A DNA stretch of 64,000 bases from Sphaerosporella brunnea (GCA_008704415.1 VXIS01000024.1:210610-274609), one strand, 5' to 3'. Shown: positions 33,345 through 45,204, numbered from the stretch's first letter. Made by a program: numbers and translations. Notes: a model not told the origin generated them from the letters alone.

Positions 33345-33843
33345 GGTGGAGAGAGCTTGCAGGGTGTTTGGTGGGGGCAGTGGAAGAACCCCGCTATCAA
33401 GCTTCAGTGGACGCGCTTTGGGTATAGCGCGGTCACTGCGTCATGGATTACCAATCACCACACACTCCACCACAAACAACCCAAGGGCAGGAATCAAGCA
33501 GCCACCAGTCTTTACGTCCGGGGCTATCACAGGCCTTGGGCTTGCCTGATGGCCGAGACAGTTTGCTTCCATCAATCAATCCCGCCTTTTGGGACACCGG
33601 AAAACTTCAAACCTCTCCTTTGTCTGCTCAAAATCGATACAAAAGCGCCGAATCTTACCACCGCGCAAGAGCTTCAGCAAGACTGTCATCTATGATTAAG
33701 TAACGAAGTATACCTAGCAACAAACAGATTCAGTACTAGGTATACCTACCTCTCTCTAGATTTCTTGATCGATTCTAACACATAGCCTATCTCAGGGCCC
33801 TCCTCGGACTCCCATCGTCGAATCTACAAGTTCATCCTACGAG
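33345..33843. other. Intergenic promoter region
   Basis: Lies between two head-to-head genes (KTI12 and 33844). Short CA-rich ORFs only; no gene supported. Confidence 0.5.
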
Positions 33844-34923
33844 ATGAATTTCCAAGCAACTCCCCAAGTTTCCCAAAACGAAACTTCAACCATTTCCACT
33901 GCAGAAACGCAACCGGCCATCATCGAGGGCAACGTTGGCCATATGGAAAAGTTGGGCGATGAAGGTGCCGATTCCGAGGTGGCAAGGCTAGCACTCTTCG
34001 TCGTAGAGGCCCAAGCACACACCCAGGCGATCAAAAGACTTTATGTTGCCGCACTGTCAAAACGTCAGGCAGCAGCGCCGACGGTGCTGGTCGCGAGCTC
34101 CATGGACTACCGAGTTTCTAAGCTGGGAGGGTTGGGTTCGAAGAGCAGAAAGGCTTATTTGCAACGGCAGCTATGTGGAGAATTAGCCCATCTTTCCGAG
34201 CAAGATGTGGGGACTAGCTCGTCTAGAGTGAGGATGAGGAGGGGCAGGGAGGACAGGAAGGACAGGCGGTGCAGGGGACTCACCAAGGGAAGTAAGCCGC
34301 GAAGGACGAAGAGAATGAAGATGAGGAGGAAGAAATTTTCTTGGACTTCGACGACCCGGAGGACTCGGACTACCAGGAAGACTCGCTGGATCATGGAATC
34401 GAACCTGAACGAAGGTATCATGGGCAAAAGACGAAGGAACAGAGGAAAAGATGCCCAAAGAACTACAAATCCAGGCGGGAGACTGTTATAGCCCTGTTAT
34501 GGGGTCCCCAGTGGAGAGAAATTCTTGACCCACCTAAGTTTCCAGTCCCGGCATGATTACCACTCTAACTGTTGGTCGTATATAGAGGATAAGCACCTCC
34601 CCAAGCTGGGCAAGCACGGATGGGACGTCCTCGCTGTTTTAGCCCGGGAGGAATGCAGTGTCGAGCGCGCAGCGAAAGCAAGCTTGCTGGTTTTTGAGGA
34701 TCGCCTCAAGTACAAGACTAACCTACATAATCACTCTAGAATGGGTCCTTGGGATTTCAAGCAAGTTCCTTTGCTATGGCATAAGGGCTTGCGTGAGAGA
34801 GTCAGAAGCCACTTCTTGGATCAAGCGTGGGCCGATCAAGAGTTCAAGCTTCTTGGAAAATCCAGGAGGGCTATGGACTTGTGGATTATGGCCTTTAGCC
34901 CGCTTCCTAGGAATTATCCATAG
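33844..34923 (+). CDS. Hypothetical orphan protein (about 319 aa)
   Basis: A model of three exons is open throughout: 33844-34227, 34305-34544, 34588-34923. Intron 1 has a GTGAGG donor; intron 2 is 43 nt with a weak GTCCCG donor but a clear CTAAC branch site and TATAGAG acceptor. The N-terminus (MNFQATPQVSQNETSTISTA) is polar; a helical part follows (SEVARLALFVVEAQAHTQAI); an acidic block (DEENEDEEEEIFLDFDD) starts exon 2. The C-terminal part (LPKLGKHGWDVLAVLAREE ... DQAWADQEFKLLGKSRRAM) looks globular. No family is recognised. Without intron 2 a frameshift would have to be assumed, so the splice model is preferred but not proven. Confidence 0.45.
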
Positions 34924-35544
34924 ATTCCATCTCATCATTCTCCAAGGCATCCAAACATATCCCCAGCTTCACCCTATTCCATTCCAGCCATCTCAACCGC
35001 GCTCCGCACTTCTTCGCGACTCCAGCCAAACCCAAAAAAAGCCTTCAATGGTTTCCAACCTGCCTCTTCGCTCTCATCGCCATAATTGCAGTCGCAAGTA
35101 CCAGCCCCTTCTCTTTCAGTCCCGGACCACTCATCATGTGTCCAAAACCCACCGCTATCGACGCGCGCGAAAGAGCGGCGCTCACGGGGGAACGTTGGTA
35201 GAGACATATTTTGCGTTGAAGGCGGTGGCATCGAGTGACATTGTGGCGATAGAGGATGGGATGGGAAGACGTTGGAATGTCGGGAGCATGGCTCAGCATG
35301 CTTATTTACCATTATTTACAGCCAATCGTTTATGCGGGCAGGGGTCTCGTGGGGAGAATTTAGAACCGATTGGTGGAGAATTACACATTTAAGCAGCTTG
35401 GGTTTATAAACAAGTGTCTCGGGGAGTATGAGTGCGGCCCTGAGCTGATCATGGGGCACTGGTGATGGACATGAGTTGCGGTGATTGGAAATATCGTTCG
35501 TTGCATCATGATATATCGTACAGAACTGAATGGTATATCCCAGT
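34924..35544. other. Intergenic region
   Basis: Between convergent genes. Pro/Ser-rich ORFs on both strands are not supported. Likely 3' trailers. Confidence 0.45.
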
Positions 35545-36487
35545 CTACAACTTCGCCTCACCAACGCCCTCAAATACCACACGGTTCTTGCACACTCCGA
35601 CATTCTCGAGCCAAACTTCCACAACATCTCCATCCTTCAACCATGGTTCTTGGCCCTTCTTGCCTCCCATGGCCACGCCCTCCGGAGTGCCGGTGAATAT
35701 GACATCACCAGGCATCAATGTAGTGCCTGCACTCAGCAGAGACACCGTCTCGGCAACCTTGAAGATCTGATCTGCAGTGGAAGAGTTCTGTTTAATATCA
35801 CCATTGACCTTGGTGACAATCTTGAGGGCCTGGGGATCTTTGATGACGCTGGTCGACACGATTCCCGGGCCAAACGGCGCCCAAGTGTCAAAGCCCTTGC
35901 CCAGCGACCACTGACCCGGTCCTAACTGCAAGGGACGGTGCGAAACATCGTCTCCAACACTGTATCCGAGGATGTAGTTGTACGCATCCTTCGGGGAGAC
36001 GTCGCGGCAGGGCTTTCCGATCACGATCACCAACTCAACTTCGTAGTCGAGGCCAGGGCCCTGCGCAACGCGGGGCACCATGATATCGGCATTTGGAGAA
36101 GCAAGAGAGGTCGGTGGCTTGTACTACACGGAGGGCAGTCAAGTCAGCGCATCCGTTCTTTCTGTCTTTCGGGCACGTATGTGAGTGAAAACAACTTACG
36201 AACAGCACCGGCGTCTTCGGCAGCGGCATGCCAGCCTCTTTCGCGTGGTTGGCGTAGTTGAGACCGAGACACCGCACAGTTCCAACCTGCGACTGCGACA
36301 GCGGCGCTAGCAGGTGCTCTACGGAAACGACGCGGTCCGTGACGGTGTGCGCGGCAAAGATGTCGCCGTCGATGACGCGGGCCTTAGTAGCCTTGTTGAG
36401 GTCTGAGACGCCGCGCGGGAGCATTGCGTCGCCATAGTAGATGCGGCCGTCGGTGGCAAGGAATCGGATCAGACGCTGGAAGGCCAT
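35545..36487 (-). CDS. Fumarylacetoacetate hydrolase family protein (FAHD1-like)
   Basis: Two exons, 36487-36200 and 36123-35545, join in phase (288 aa). The fold signature is clear: RCLGLNYANHAKEAGMPLPK, then GPGLDYEVELVIVIGKPCRD with the metal-binding Glu-x-Glu, YILGYSVGDDVSHRPLQ, WAPFGPGIV and TTLMPGDVIFTGTPEGVAMG. The family covers acylpyruvases, oxaloacetate decarboxylase (FAHD1) and bacterial aromatic-degradation hydrolases/isomerases. The length and the N-terminal domain match the FAHD1/FAHD2 type. The exact substrate cannot be read from sequence. No adjacent aromatic-catabolism genes were found, which argues for a housekeeping acylpyruvase role, either cytosolic or mitochondrial. Confidence 0.92.
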
Positions 36488-36866
36488 TGCGGTAGGTTAT
36501 CAAGGGAATATGAAGAAGGAGGAGGGACATTTTGTCCGCTCCGGAAATAACACAATGGTGGGTTAGGGATGGCGGGTTGTCGGAGTTGGCGGAGTTGCTC
36601 TCCTTCCTGCTGCTCGGCTCGGCTCGGAGTATGGACGGCTGCGGATGCGGGGTCCGGGATGGAGTGCGGCAATTCATTTCGACGCAAGACAGAACGCCAA
36701 AACTGAACATCAAAACACGTTGGAAAATCGGCAGAGAATCCCGGCAGTTTGGGTAGGGCTAAACACCACTGATGTTGCTTGGTTAGGGCTGGAGTTTAGG
36801 GTTATACCACGTCGCCTTGTATCATTAGGACCGCGTGCACGGTGACTGGATAAATGCAAGCATAAG
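36488..36866. other. Short intergenic region
   Basis: Promoter side of the FAH-family gene and of the small gene at 36867. No gene seen. Confidence 0.45.
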
Positions 36867-37273
36867 ATGTCATCCAGAGCTGGAGAAACACGCTTCCGTC
36901 GCTTGTCGATTTTCTCTGGCGACCCGCCAGTTTTCACTCTCAGAACTCCACAGAAAGGGCCAACATCGAGCTTCGTTATCCAGGATATCCTCAATGCCAT
37001 TTTCAAAGGTGATACCCCCCCATTCGATCACCTGAACCAACTGACATGGATGCAGATGAGGAAGCAAACAAATATTATTTCCATGGAGGAAAAAATAGCG
37101 AATTTCTCAAGCTATTCCTCCACTCAACTAGAACCTGGGATAGTTTTTCTTCCTTCTGTATGGAGCTAAACAAGAAGATTCAGCCAGTTATAGACGGAGA
37201 CTGGTCACTTCTGCAATCTTTCAGGGAAGCAACAGCTGGGTTACTTGCTCATGACACATTATTCACCAGCTAA
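36867..37273 (+). CDS. Small hypothetical protein (about 119 aa)
   Basis: Exons 36867-37008 and 37056-37273 join in frame over a 47-nt intron (GTGATA donor, CTGAC branch site, TGCAG acceptor). The product begins MSSRAGETRFRRLSIFSGD and continues IQDILNAIFK-DEEANKYYFHGGKN, EFLKLFLHSTRTWDSFSSF and ELNKKIQPVIDGDWSLLQSF. Composition is protein-like, but no family is recognised. More coding-like segments follow on the same strand (37271-37375, 37480-37662, 37742-37917), so this may be the 5' part of a longer or decayed gene. Confidence 0.4.
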
Positions 37274-38407
37274 AGGCTGCTCTGGAGCCTGGTAACAGCC
37301 ATATGTTGAAAGGTTACATCGGAAACCTCGGCGGATACCGGATCTGCTCGCTGAAACCACAGGCGGGATAGTGTGGCTAAGTGACTGCGCCACGGGCTCC
37401 CTCGCGTAAGCCACGCCTCCCACCTGTGATTCCGGCACCTCCTTATTAGCGAGTAGATCTGGTGTGGGTTAGCCTACTCAGTTTTCAGAGGATTTGCCTG
37501 GAATGGAAATCTAATAGGCTTATGCAAAGTTGTGCCGCATATCATGCCTTTACCGTCATCTGCCTCCCAGAAGAAATCGAGTTCTTAGTCCTGCCTGAAA
37601 TGGCAGAAGATCAACGCAATCACGTTCAGGCTGGAGTTGCATTGCGAAGTCCAACTGGTTAGGTTCTATAGAGATCACGAGGAACATTTGCCCGCGATCC
37701 CATACATTTGGGTCAGCATGTTGAGTTGCTATCTTTTATTTTGCAGCTAGTGGCACCAGCGGCAATGTAGGCTGGCAATTTCTACCTCCATCGAACATCA
37801 ATTCCTCCGCAAAGTTACAACGTATCAACCAAAGCCTGAATAATTTACTGGGAGAGATACACAAGGAGGCCTGGGAGATTTTGAAGGTATGCAAGACTCG
37901 CTCGGTTGGATTTTAGACGATTATGACGATGGAATGGACACTTGAGCAGTAATAAGTCAGTCTGGAGTATTGGCTTGGCCATTGCTTTTGTTTTTCCCTT
38001 TTGAAACAGAATTAATACACGATTTTCTGATTGCATAATGATAACAATATATATCACAGCCCGGGTGAAATGGCCTCTTAATTGGAGAGTCCACTGGATC
38101 CGCCCACCTTTGGAATGTAATGCAGTAGGGTTCACCGTATCACCAATAGTATTTGTTTGTTTCCTTGCTGCAAGGCTACAGCACACAGAGTTTCAAAGCA
38201 ACCCACTTAAATTAAGCGAAGCAGCAGTGGAGAAACGGAAAGCGTGAAAACTCTACTATAGACAAGGCTCCCAACGACAGTCGAGAGTCGACGTTGGTAA
38301 CCACCTCCGCTCCTACATAGAACCTCTTGGTCCTAGCAAGTACTTCACTGCGACCGCACGCCACGTGCGCAACCAAAAACTCTCCTTCTTCGATGCCACC
38401 ATCAAAC
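37274..38407. other. Scattered coding-like fragments, no full gene
   Basis: Plus-strand fragments with protein-like composition: LKAALEPGNSHMLKGYIGN (37271-37375), FTVICLPEEIEFLVLPEMAE (37480-37662) and NINSSAKLQRINQSLNNLLG (37742-37917). I could not connect them with in-phase introns. They may be exons of one diverged gene together with 36867-37273, or remnants. Confidence 0.35.
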
Positions 38408-38908
38408 ATGTCAAAGCGCTCCATTTGGTGGCTTAAGTTCCTTATCTGCCGTCTTGTGGAACTCGGTTGGTGTTGTGGGTACCCCACCGTCGTTCATTGA
38501 CGAGTGATATTAACGGCGTGCAGACCTTTACGCCCGCGCCAACGTCGCCAAAGAGCAGGAGAAGTGGGGAGATGTAGAAGCTACAGTTCGCCGTTGGTCT
38601 AGTCTGTATCCTGTGGCGCTCACGATCCTCGTTGCGTATTTTGGGCTTATTTTCATGAGTCCGAAATGGTTGATGTATCCGGTTTTTGAGGACAAGAGTC
38701 TCAGGTATGATTCCTTTCTTCAGACGTGGGGACCTAGACTCATTGCGATAGGGACGACATCAAGGATTGGCTTTTGGGACTCGATGAAGAAGAGGAGGAT
38801 GCGAATGGTGAAGCCTTCTATCGGGCAGAATCGGAGACAGAGCAGTGGGAGAGGTTTATTGATGCAAATTTGGTAAACGGCGAACCTGCCATGGACGAGT
38901 CTTTCTGA
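38408..38908 (+). CDS. Small single-pass membrane protein (about 131 aa)
   Basis: Exons 38408-38465, 38524-38704 and 38752-38908 join in phase (introns 58 and 47 nt). The protein starts MSKRSIWWLKFLICRLVEL and then reads DLYARANVAKEQEKWGDVEA, RRWSSLYPVALTILVAYFGL (a membrane segment) and MYPVFEDKSLRDDIKDWLLG, ending in an acidic tail (LDEEEEDANGE ... GEPAMDESF). No family is recognised. The consistent phase over three exons and the sensible composition support a real gene. It could be an ER or mitochondrial tail-type membrane protein; that is inference only. Confidence 0.5.
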
Positions 38909-39288
38909 AGTAAATTTATGAATGTTTGTTTCAAAAAGTGAAAAACTTCCCTCGAGCACCTTCGCCAGCAATCATGCATGCTTCAAGATGAAAGTACAAC
39001 GAGTACAAAAGAGACTTGCAGTGGGTTTGTATTCCCGCTAATACCTTTGCCTTGAAAACATGATGGGTTTGCCTCCTTTTGAATCCGATGTGCTGAAGTA
39101 CTTAGTGCATGTAGGTACTTTCGTGGATTTGAACAGCCGCACAGGCGCTCACTCGATAGCTTCAAATCCAACTGAGTCTGTTCCCAACGAGCAAACTAAA
39201 AAGTACCCATCTCTTTTGTAAGCCATTCCCTCCTTACAAATTAATCAACCCCCTCAAAGCAGCTTTACACATTCCCCAACTTCCCAAA
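38909..39288. other. Intergenic region
   Basis: AT-rich; likely the trailer of the small membrane gene and promoter of the next. No gene seen. Confidence 0.5.
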
Positions 39289-40249
39289 ATGGTTATCCCC
39301 ACCCCCACACAGGAAAACACGGCATCGGCGCCCGCCAAGAAGGCAACTCGATATCGCCCGAAGCCAGACAGGATCTTCAGGGATGACAGCTCTGACATCT
39401 TCCCTGGTAGGGGCTGGTTTGTTGGGGGGCTTCATCGTCCCTGGTGGCGGGGTGTCGACTCCGACTCCGACTCCGCCGGATACATCCCGACACCACCACC
39501 ACCATCACCACCAACCACTTCCGCTACACTCGCAGCCAGCAAAGCCAGAGGAAGTATTACCTTTTTCCACACAATGTACCCCGCTATTCTCAAAACCGCC
39601 GCCACCGTCAAGGTGCTCACCGAGAACCCCGAAGACCCCCCTCTCTACGTACATGAGAGCATCTGCCACCTCTACCATTTTGCTTCCATGATCAAGGAGG
39701 ATACCATTGTCTTCCCCACAAAGTCTGGGCTCGCCGCTACGGTCGTTCTGAGTTGCTGCTACAACTTCGGCGTTCTGAAGGATCTGGCCCTTGAGGAGGA
39801 GCCGTTCAGTTTTCAGATGGAGGTCTGGAAACTCGCGTACCGGATCGGATTCAGAAAGCTGCCTAAGGTCATTTGCCATGGAATTTCCAAAAAGCTCACG
39901 TATTGCGACATTGCCGAGCTCATTGAATACACCCGTATCAGGCTTGGTCTCGAGGAGGACCTCTTGAATGCGGGTGCTGACGAGAGGCTTCCCAAGGCCA
40001 TTGAGATCTGGACCAAAGATGGCGGTAAGTGGATACTTGGCTGTAGTTCGTAAACGACAGATGCTGATGCTGTCAGACACTCGCCTGAAGGATGCTTTCA
40101 CCATGGGAGGAAGCCCCTTGTGTGTCCTCATGGTCGAATACCCCGAGTTCGGAGCCGAGTTGTTCCACCTGGTCATGGACCGTGAGAACCCCAGGGCCGT
40201 CAAGCAGCGTGGCCCTGGCAAGAGCAAGAAGAGGACCCCGAAGGCTTAA
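39289..40249 (+). CDS. Hypothetical protein (about 302 aa), possibly BTB-like
   Basis: Exons 39289-40024 and 40077-40249 join in an Asp codon. The first 85 residues are disordered (Pro/Thr/Lys, then a Ser/Pro tract). After that comes a folded part: ITFFHTMYPAILKTAATVKV, LYVHESICHLYHFASMIKED, VLSCCYNFGVLKDLALEEEP and VWKLAYRIGFRKLPKVICHG, ending in a basic tail (KSKKRTPKA). The alternation of short helices and the spacing recall fungal BTB/POZ-fold proteins, but the sequence match is too weak to name it. Start chosen at ATG 39289, behind a CCTCAAAGCAGC-type leader. Confidence 0.6.
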
Positions 40250-40705
40250 AAGCCTAGCCTGCTTCTGAAATCTAGGACATAGGCTTTTCTTTTTTCCTCT
40301 CACGATTTGAAGGGAAATTACTGCTGCAAGTTTCTGTGGCGAGTGATCGATTGTTACTTTGGGGACTTTACAAACTCTACGTCGTCGATGAGACTTCTTC
40401 CTGTACTGTATCTGTTTTCCAAAGGGCAACTTGACTGGCCATCAAAATTACGTTTTTTTTTGTTTTTGAATTTTTTTTTTGAAAGTGTGAGAGGGCACAG
40501 TTGCCAGTGAGCCCGAATCTGTGTTTGGCTTTGAGCTCGGCAACCGCGCGGTTGCGTTTCGCGTTACAGAAATTGCAGCCACGTGCCACGCCAAGAGAGT
40601 GGCGGAAACAGCAAGCAAAGAAGCAAGCTCTCTTCGCCAACTGCCCACACTGTCTAACCTTACTTCCCCCGCACCCACTCTCCCCTATATACATACAACT
40701 CAACC
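40250..40705. other. Intergenic region
   Basis: T-rich trailer and VPS24 promoter. No gene seen. Confidence 0.5.
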
Positions 40706-41412
40706 ATGGAGTCCATTAAAGCGATGTTCTGGAAGCCCGATCCAGCCGTGCAAGTAAATTTCACCTCCGCACTTTGCAAAGGCGCAAGCTAAGGCCTCAG
40801 CTCCGAAAATGCAACCAACTAATCCGCAAAAACACACGCGAGCTAGACCGGCACATCGCGAACCTGCGGCAGCTCGAGATCAAGACGCGGAACCTGATAG
40901 TGCAGTCGTCGAAGTCACGGCACAACACGCCGCAACAAACACGAACGTTAGCGGTCGAGCTAGTGCGCATCCGCCGGCAATCCACGCGTCTCACCACCTC
41001 GCGCGCCCAGCTGCAAAGCGTCATGATGCAGGTGAACGAGGCGTTTTCGGTGCGCAAGATCGAGGGCTCGATACGCGCTTCTACCTCGGTCATGAAGGAT
41101 GTAAACTCTTTGATTCGCCTACCCGAGCTTACCAGCACCATGCGCGAGCTTAGCCAGGAGCTGATGAAGGCCGACATCATCGAGGAGATGATGGATGATG
41201 CGTTGCCGTCCGGTGAGGAGGAGCTGGATATGGATGAGGAGGTCGAGGAGGAGGTCGATAAGGTGCTCAGCGACATCTTGGCCGGAAGGATACAAAAGAC
41301 TGGGGAGGTGCCGGCTGGGGTGCCGGCGGTTGCGGAGCCGGAGCCGGAGCCCTTGGCCGATGAGGCTGGGCTGGAGGATATGAGACAAAGGTTGGCCATT
41401 CTCAAGGGCTGA
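40706..41412 (+). CDS. VPS24: ESCRT-III subunit VPS24 (CHMP3)
   Basis: Snf7-family subunit that co-polymerises with Vps2 to complete the ESCRT-III filament in multivesicular-body sorting. Exons 40706-40753 and 40801-41412 join in phase (219 aa). The start MESIKAMFWKPDPAVQ followed by LRKCNQLIRKNTRELDRHIA is diagnostic. Helices alpha2-3 include TSRAQLQSVMMQVNEAFSVR and MKDVNSLIRLPELTSTMREL, then the acidic autoinhibitory region (SGEEELDMDEEVEEEVDKVL). The C-terminal MIT-interacting motif is LEDMRQRLAILKG, the docking site for Vps4. An alternative acceptor 12 bases upstream (GCGCAAG) would add four residues; the chosen CTCAG acceptor fits fungal homologues better. Confidence 0.95.
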
Positions 41413-42487
41413 GACGGGTTGCAGCCGATAGATCCGAGTTCGACTGAAAGACAACTTTAGGTAGCGACATTAGATATTGGGGAGTGGTTGTTTTAGGGTG
41501 TTGGGCGGGGTTTGTTTGTGCTTCTGGCGCTTGCTTTTATTGCGGGTTGCGGACATAATATCTTCATTTCTGCCGGCTGTTTTTATTTTGTATGTAACTA
41601 TATGAGTTCTTCGTTCCCCCATATCGTATACATACCGAGCAATGAGGTTCGGACGTCATGCTTTACAAAGGCTTGTTCGGTCCGTAAAGAAACAGTGGTC
41701 AAAAACTGTCGCGCTTCACCAACCGCCTGCAGCGCTGTTGGTTTCACAGCACTCCCATGACCTACACTTTAAGTGTCAGGACACACTCGATCACACCAAA
41801 ACTCGCCGGTTATGATAATCCATGCATGCCAAGTCTTGAGGTGGTTCAATGGTTTTCTGCGACGGGGGCTTGTCAACAGATATGGCCAAGCGCCGCAAGC
41901 GCACTGAGCGCGTGAAAGTTATCTGTTGTTTAGGACGAGAATCTCACATTCGAACCGTCTCTTTTTGCCCGCAAGAGGTCGCTCTAACTAGTAACTAAAG
42001 CGACAGATTTGAGAGACAGATGCAGGCACTCTACTTACCAGTACGCAACACGATCGATTTGTTCGGTATATGTGTCAGAAGTATATATTCATGCCGGAAG
42101 CGTCTCGTAACATGGGATTTGCTTCTCGGGCGCGCTGCTCCACAGGAATAATACAAATCCCTCCACAAAGGACTAGGTATCCTATCCTTCTGCTAATAAC
42201 CGCACAAAATGCACTTCTCTATAGAATACTTTGAATCTTGAATAATTCACTTCACAATTTCGCCCCCCAAGCCAACCATTAGAAAGCTCCCTGTGCGCAG
42301 GATAGTAGTAAAAGTCATGGAAGGAATCCTTCACCAAAATTTCTCTGTCAAAATACAAAGGATCATAGGTACTAAAAGCGTTTGACTATGGATCCTTCTA
42401 TTCCACTTGTGGGGTATATATTCGTGCCCGTTCTGGCAGCTCGTCCTGCTTCATCTTGTTCATCTTCCTATCCAAAAGCTCGTCGTC
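41413..42487. other. Intergenic region, no gene supported
   Basis: T-rich 3' trailer of VPS24, then AT-rich DNA. Short ORFs only. Confidence 0.5.
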
Positions 42488-44232
42488 ATGTCCAACACTT
42501 ATCAATACTACCTCCAACAACTCCAGGCGATGTACGGGGCGCCCGCCGCCGCCGAAGAACCGGTTGAGGGCAGTAGTCCCGAACCTCCAGAAACTCAAAT
42601 CCGGAATGATCTAGCTGTAAACTCCAATCTACTCCCCAGAATCTGTGGAAGGGTAATCAACATCTTTCCTTCTCCGCTGAGAAAGATACTGGCAAAGGTT
42701 TCAAACAAGGTGAGAAAGTTCCGTCATCCTCGAGAGGAACCGCAAGACGAGTCCCAAGAGGCCGTCCAGAAACTGGATCTCGCTGCCGCATATCCCGACT
42801 GGAATATAAACACCGAAGAGGGCTCCTCCTTCTCCTCGGGACCATATTATGATCTCAACGCTGTCCAGTACCTACCCGACAACCTGATCGACATCGAAAA
42901 TAACATCACCGTCAAAACTCTCTACGAGTTAGCCACGGACCAAGAGCCGCACAAGATGATGGTAAAGCAGCTGTTTGTGCTTGAACTTCCGGCGTTGAAC
43001 AAAGTTGGGGATCCAGCGGCTCCGATCGAGAAGATGTATTTCGACACTCTCGCGGAGGCGCAGGATATGGCACAGTTCTTTGCGGAGTCTCGAACCGAAG
43101 TTGAAAAGAAAGCAATAGAAATTGTGTTTGGGAACATTAGTATTAACGAAATGTTTGAAAACGGAAGGGTGTTTATCAAAGGTCTTCATTCCGACATCGC
43201 AGTGGTTGGTCCAAGTATGCTGATGTTACGGTACCAATAGAAGCGTGCAAAGATTACCTCCTCGGCTCCCTGGACACAGCCATAACTCCTGACCCTAAGT
43301 TTATACTGAAGGTATTTGAGATGTGTCCAGTAAGCCTCACGATTACTGAGGTTGCACTCGCTGGACTGATCCTGCGGAGACTGGATCGGGAACTGATGCT
43401 TGCATACCGAAATATACCGGATATGCGGCGTGCTTTAAACGGCACCTTGCCATACCCTAAGATGACGCATGACGAGACAAAGTGGATGTTTGCCGGTCGG
43501 CATCTGATACTTTCTGCAATATTTCTGGCGGTCGGATGGGAAGATGATGAGCACATGGTAAGAGAAAACACCCATATCCTCAAAGCACAAGCAGCGCCTA
43601 ACAGGGGGCAGGCAGTGCAAACGACCGACTACCAACCCATAAATGTACCCATATGGTTGCTCAACCTCACCACCCACTGGCTATTAGGCCTCTTTGACTG
43701 GAATATGTTCCCTTTTCAACGGGATGGAAAGATTGAAAAAGCCGTCGCTGTCATCAAAATTATTGAGACCCAGCTTCTGAAGGATAGAGAGGCGGAACAG
43801 ACTAGGGATCTGCGAGAGAGAGACCTGGAAGGCCTCCAACAGGAGGCGGAACGCCAGCGAGAGGGTTCTGTGACTAGTAATACGCCGGCCCTAGCTTTTC
43901 TTCCGGCTTCTGTGACTTCTGAGCCTCTGGTCCCGGATCCGGCTATTGCATCTAATACCACTACCGCCATTCCCATGGCTCCTGCTGCCACTACGACATC
44001 CAATTCTGCATCTACCCCCACGTTTGCCCCGGTCTCGGCTTCTGCGGCCTCTCTAGTCGACGTCCCAGCTTCGAAGCCAGCTAGTACGTCTGTGCTTCCG
44101 CCGGGGCCGGTTTCTGCCCCCCGTCCCGTTTCAAAGGCAGTTGCGAAATCACCGGTTGCTCCTCTCCTGATCCTACCAGCGGATCTGGTGTTGCCTGAAC
44201 ATCCCGAACGGCGCCGGCCTGTGGAATTGTGA
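42488..44232 (+). CDS. Hypothetical protein with Ala/Pro/Ser/Thr-rich tail (565 aa)
   Basis: Two exons, 42488-43168 and 43216-44232, join in phase over a 47-nt intron (GTGTTT donor, CCAAG acceptor). Reading through the intron instead would end the frame after 23 codons. The N-terminal 350 residues look folded: YYLQQLQAMYGAP, ITVKTLYELATDQEPHKMMV, FDTLAEAQDMAQFFAESRTE, YADVTVPIEACKDYLLGSLD, PVSLTITEVALAGLILRRLD and MTHDETKWMFAGRHLILSAI. Then comes a coiled-coil-like stretch (LKDREAEQTRDLRERDLEGL) and about 140 residues of Ala/Pro/Ser/Thr. The segment around PIEACKDYLLGSLD recalls BTB proteins, but this is weak. Probably a lineage-restricted gene. Confidence 0.6.
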
Positions 44233-44769
44233 TTGCCTCCGTTATTGAGGGGGATTTGTTGGGATTAGATGGTGTTGAAATATGCCTCCTGACATGATAT
44301 GGTGTGGGTGCTATTTACTGTGGTCTTCGAGGTTTTCACCTCCGTGTCTGTTACATATCAACAATCAACCTATGTTTTCTCTACAAACCCCAACAGATGG
44401 CAATACGGCTTTAGAGCGATGATTTGCGGCCATACTGAGGCAGGGAGAGTGCCAATCGACACGAAACCAGTAACAAGTACCGATTCGGTGCCCTATTGAA
44501 CCACAGTATCAGAAATGAAAGTACGTGGATGCAGGAGAAATGATATCCCGATTCTACCCTCGTCTTCTAAACTAAGACCACAATAGGTAGGCCATCTCCC
44601 AAACTTCCTCGGCACGTAAAACAGACCTGCCGTCTCCAACTTCAACAGCCATGGTAACCTCATCTTGGGAGTGCAGCCATTCAGCTTGCAGCTTACAGCT
44701 CCCGCTATAAATCCTTTCCCCACCCATCACAGAAAACTTTTGAGCAAAGCGCTGCCACCCATAAAAACG
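44233..44769. other. Intergenic region
   Basis: No supported coding; promoter of the small gene at 44770 lies at its end. Confidence 0.5.
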
Positions 44770-45204
44770 ATGAATGTTAGTAACCCCATTAAGTCCGCCG
44801 CGTCACCCACGCCAGGACCGAGGCACCGAAGGCCACACTCTCCTGCCGCTGCTCAAACGCCAGCTCCTGCCGCCTTCCAAGCGCAACAACGTCAGGCTTC
44901 AAACCACCTTTCTCCCCTTCAGGCGCCACAAACCCCAGAGCCCTTTTCTTCGGCGCCACAAACTCCCAACAAATCTTCGCCTGTGCCAGCGCCGCCACAA
45001 ACTCCCGTAAAACTGGCTCGTGGTGGTGGCCTGTTTTTTTCCAACCCTTCGCTGACGAAAAGGGTGCTTGTGCATGTTGACAGCTATAGGAATGGGTTGG
45101 CAAGGCCACTGACACCACTCGTGAACTCGGCGGATGTATTCATGGTGGACGGCGATGGTGAGGTTGTTATGAGCTCGCCGCCAAATGACGGTTCCCCCTG
45201 TTGA
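44770..45204 (+). CDS. Small Pro-rich hypothetical protein (144 aa)
   Basis: ORF from ATG 44770 to TGA. The first 80 residues are Pro/Ala/Gln/Ser-rich with three spaced PQTP motifs (APQTPEPF, APQTPNKS, PPQTPVKL), which could be proline-directed kinase sites. The end is more ordered: FFSNPSLTKRVLVHVDSYRN, ARPLTPLVNSADVFMVDGDG. No homologue is recognised. Short and biased, so its reality is uncertain, but the C-terminal third looks coding. Confidence 0.4.
   Translation: MNVSNPIKSAASPTPGPRHRRPHSPAAAQTPAPAAFQAQQRQASNHLSPLQAPQTPEPFSSAPQTPNKSSPVPAPPQTPVKLARGGGLFFSNPSLTKRVLVHVDSYRNGLARPLTPLVNSADVFMVDGDGEVVMSSPPNDGSPC

Noticed and set aside
42407..43240. 277-aa ORF starting upstream of 42488 and ending at 43240 as a separate gene
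   Set aside because: Its upstream start is TTG, and it reads through a 47-nt intron; splicing at 43169-43215 joins it to the next ORF.
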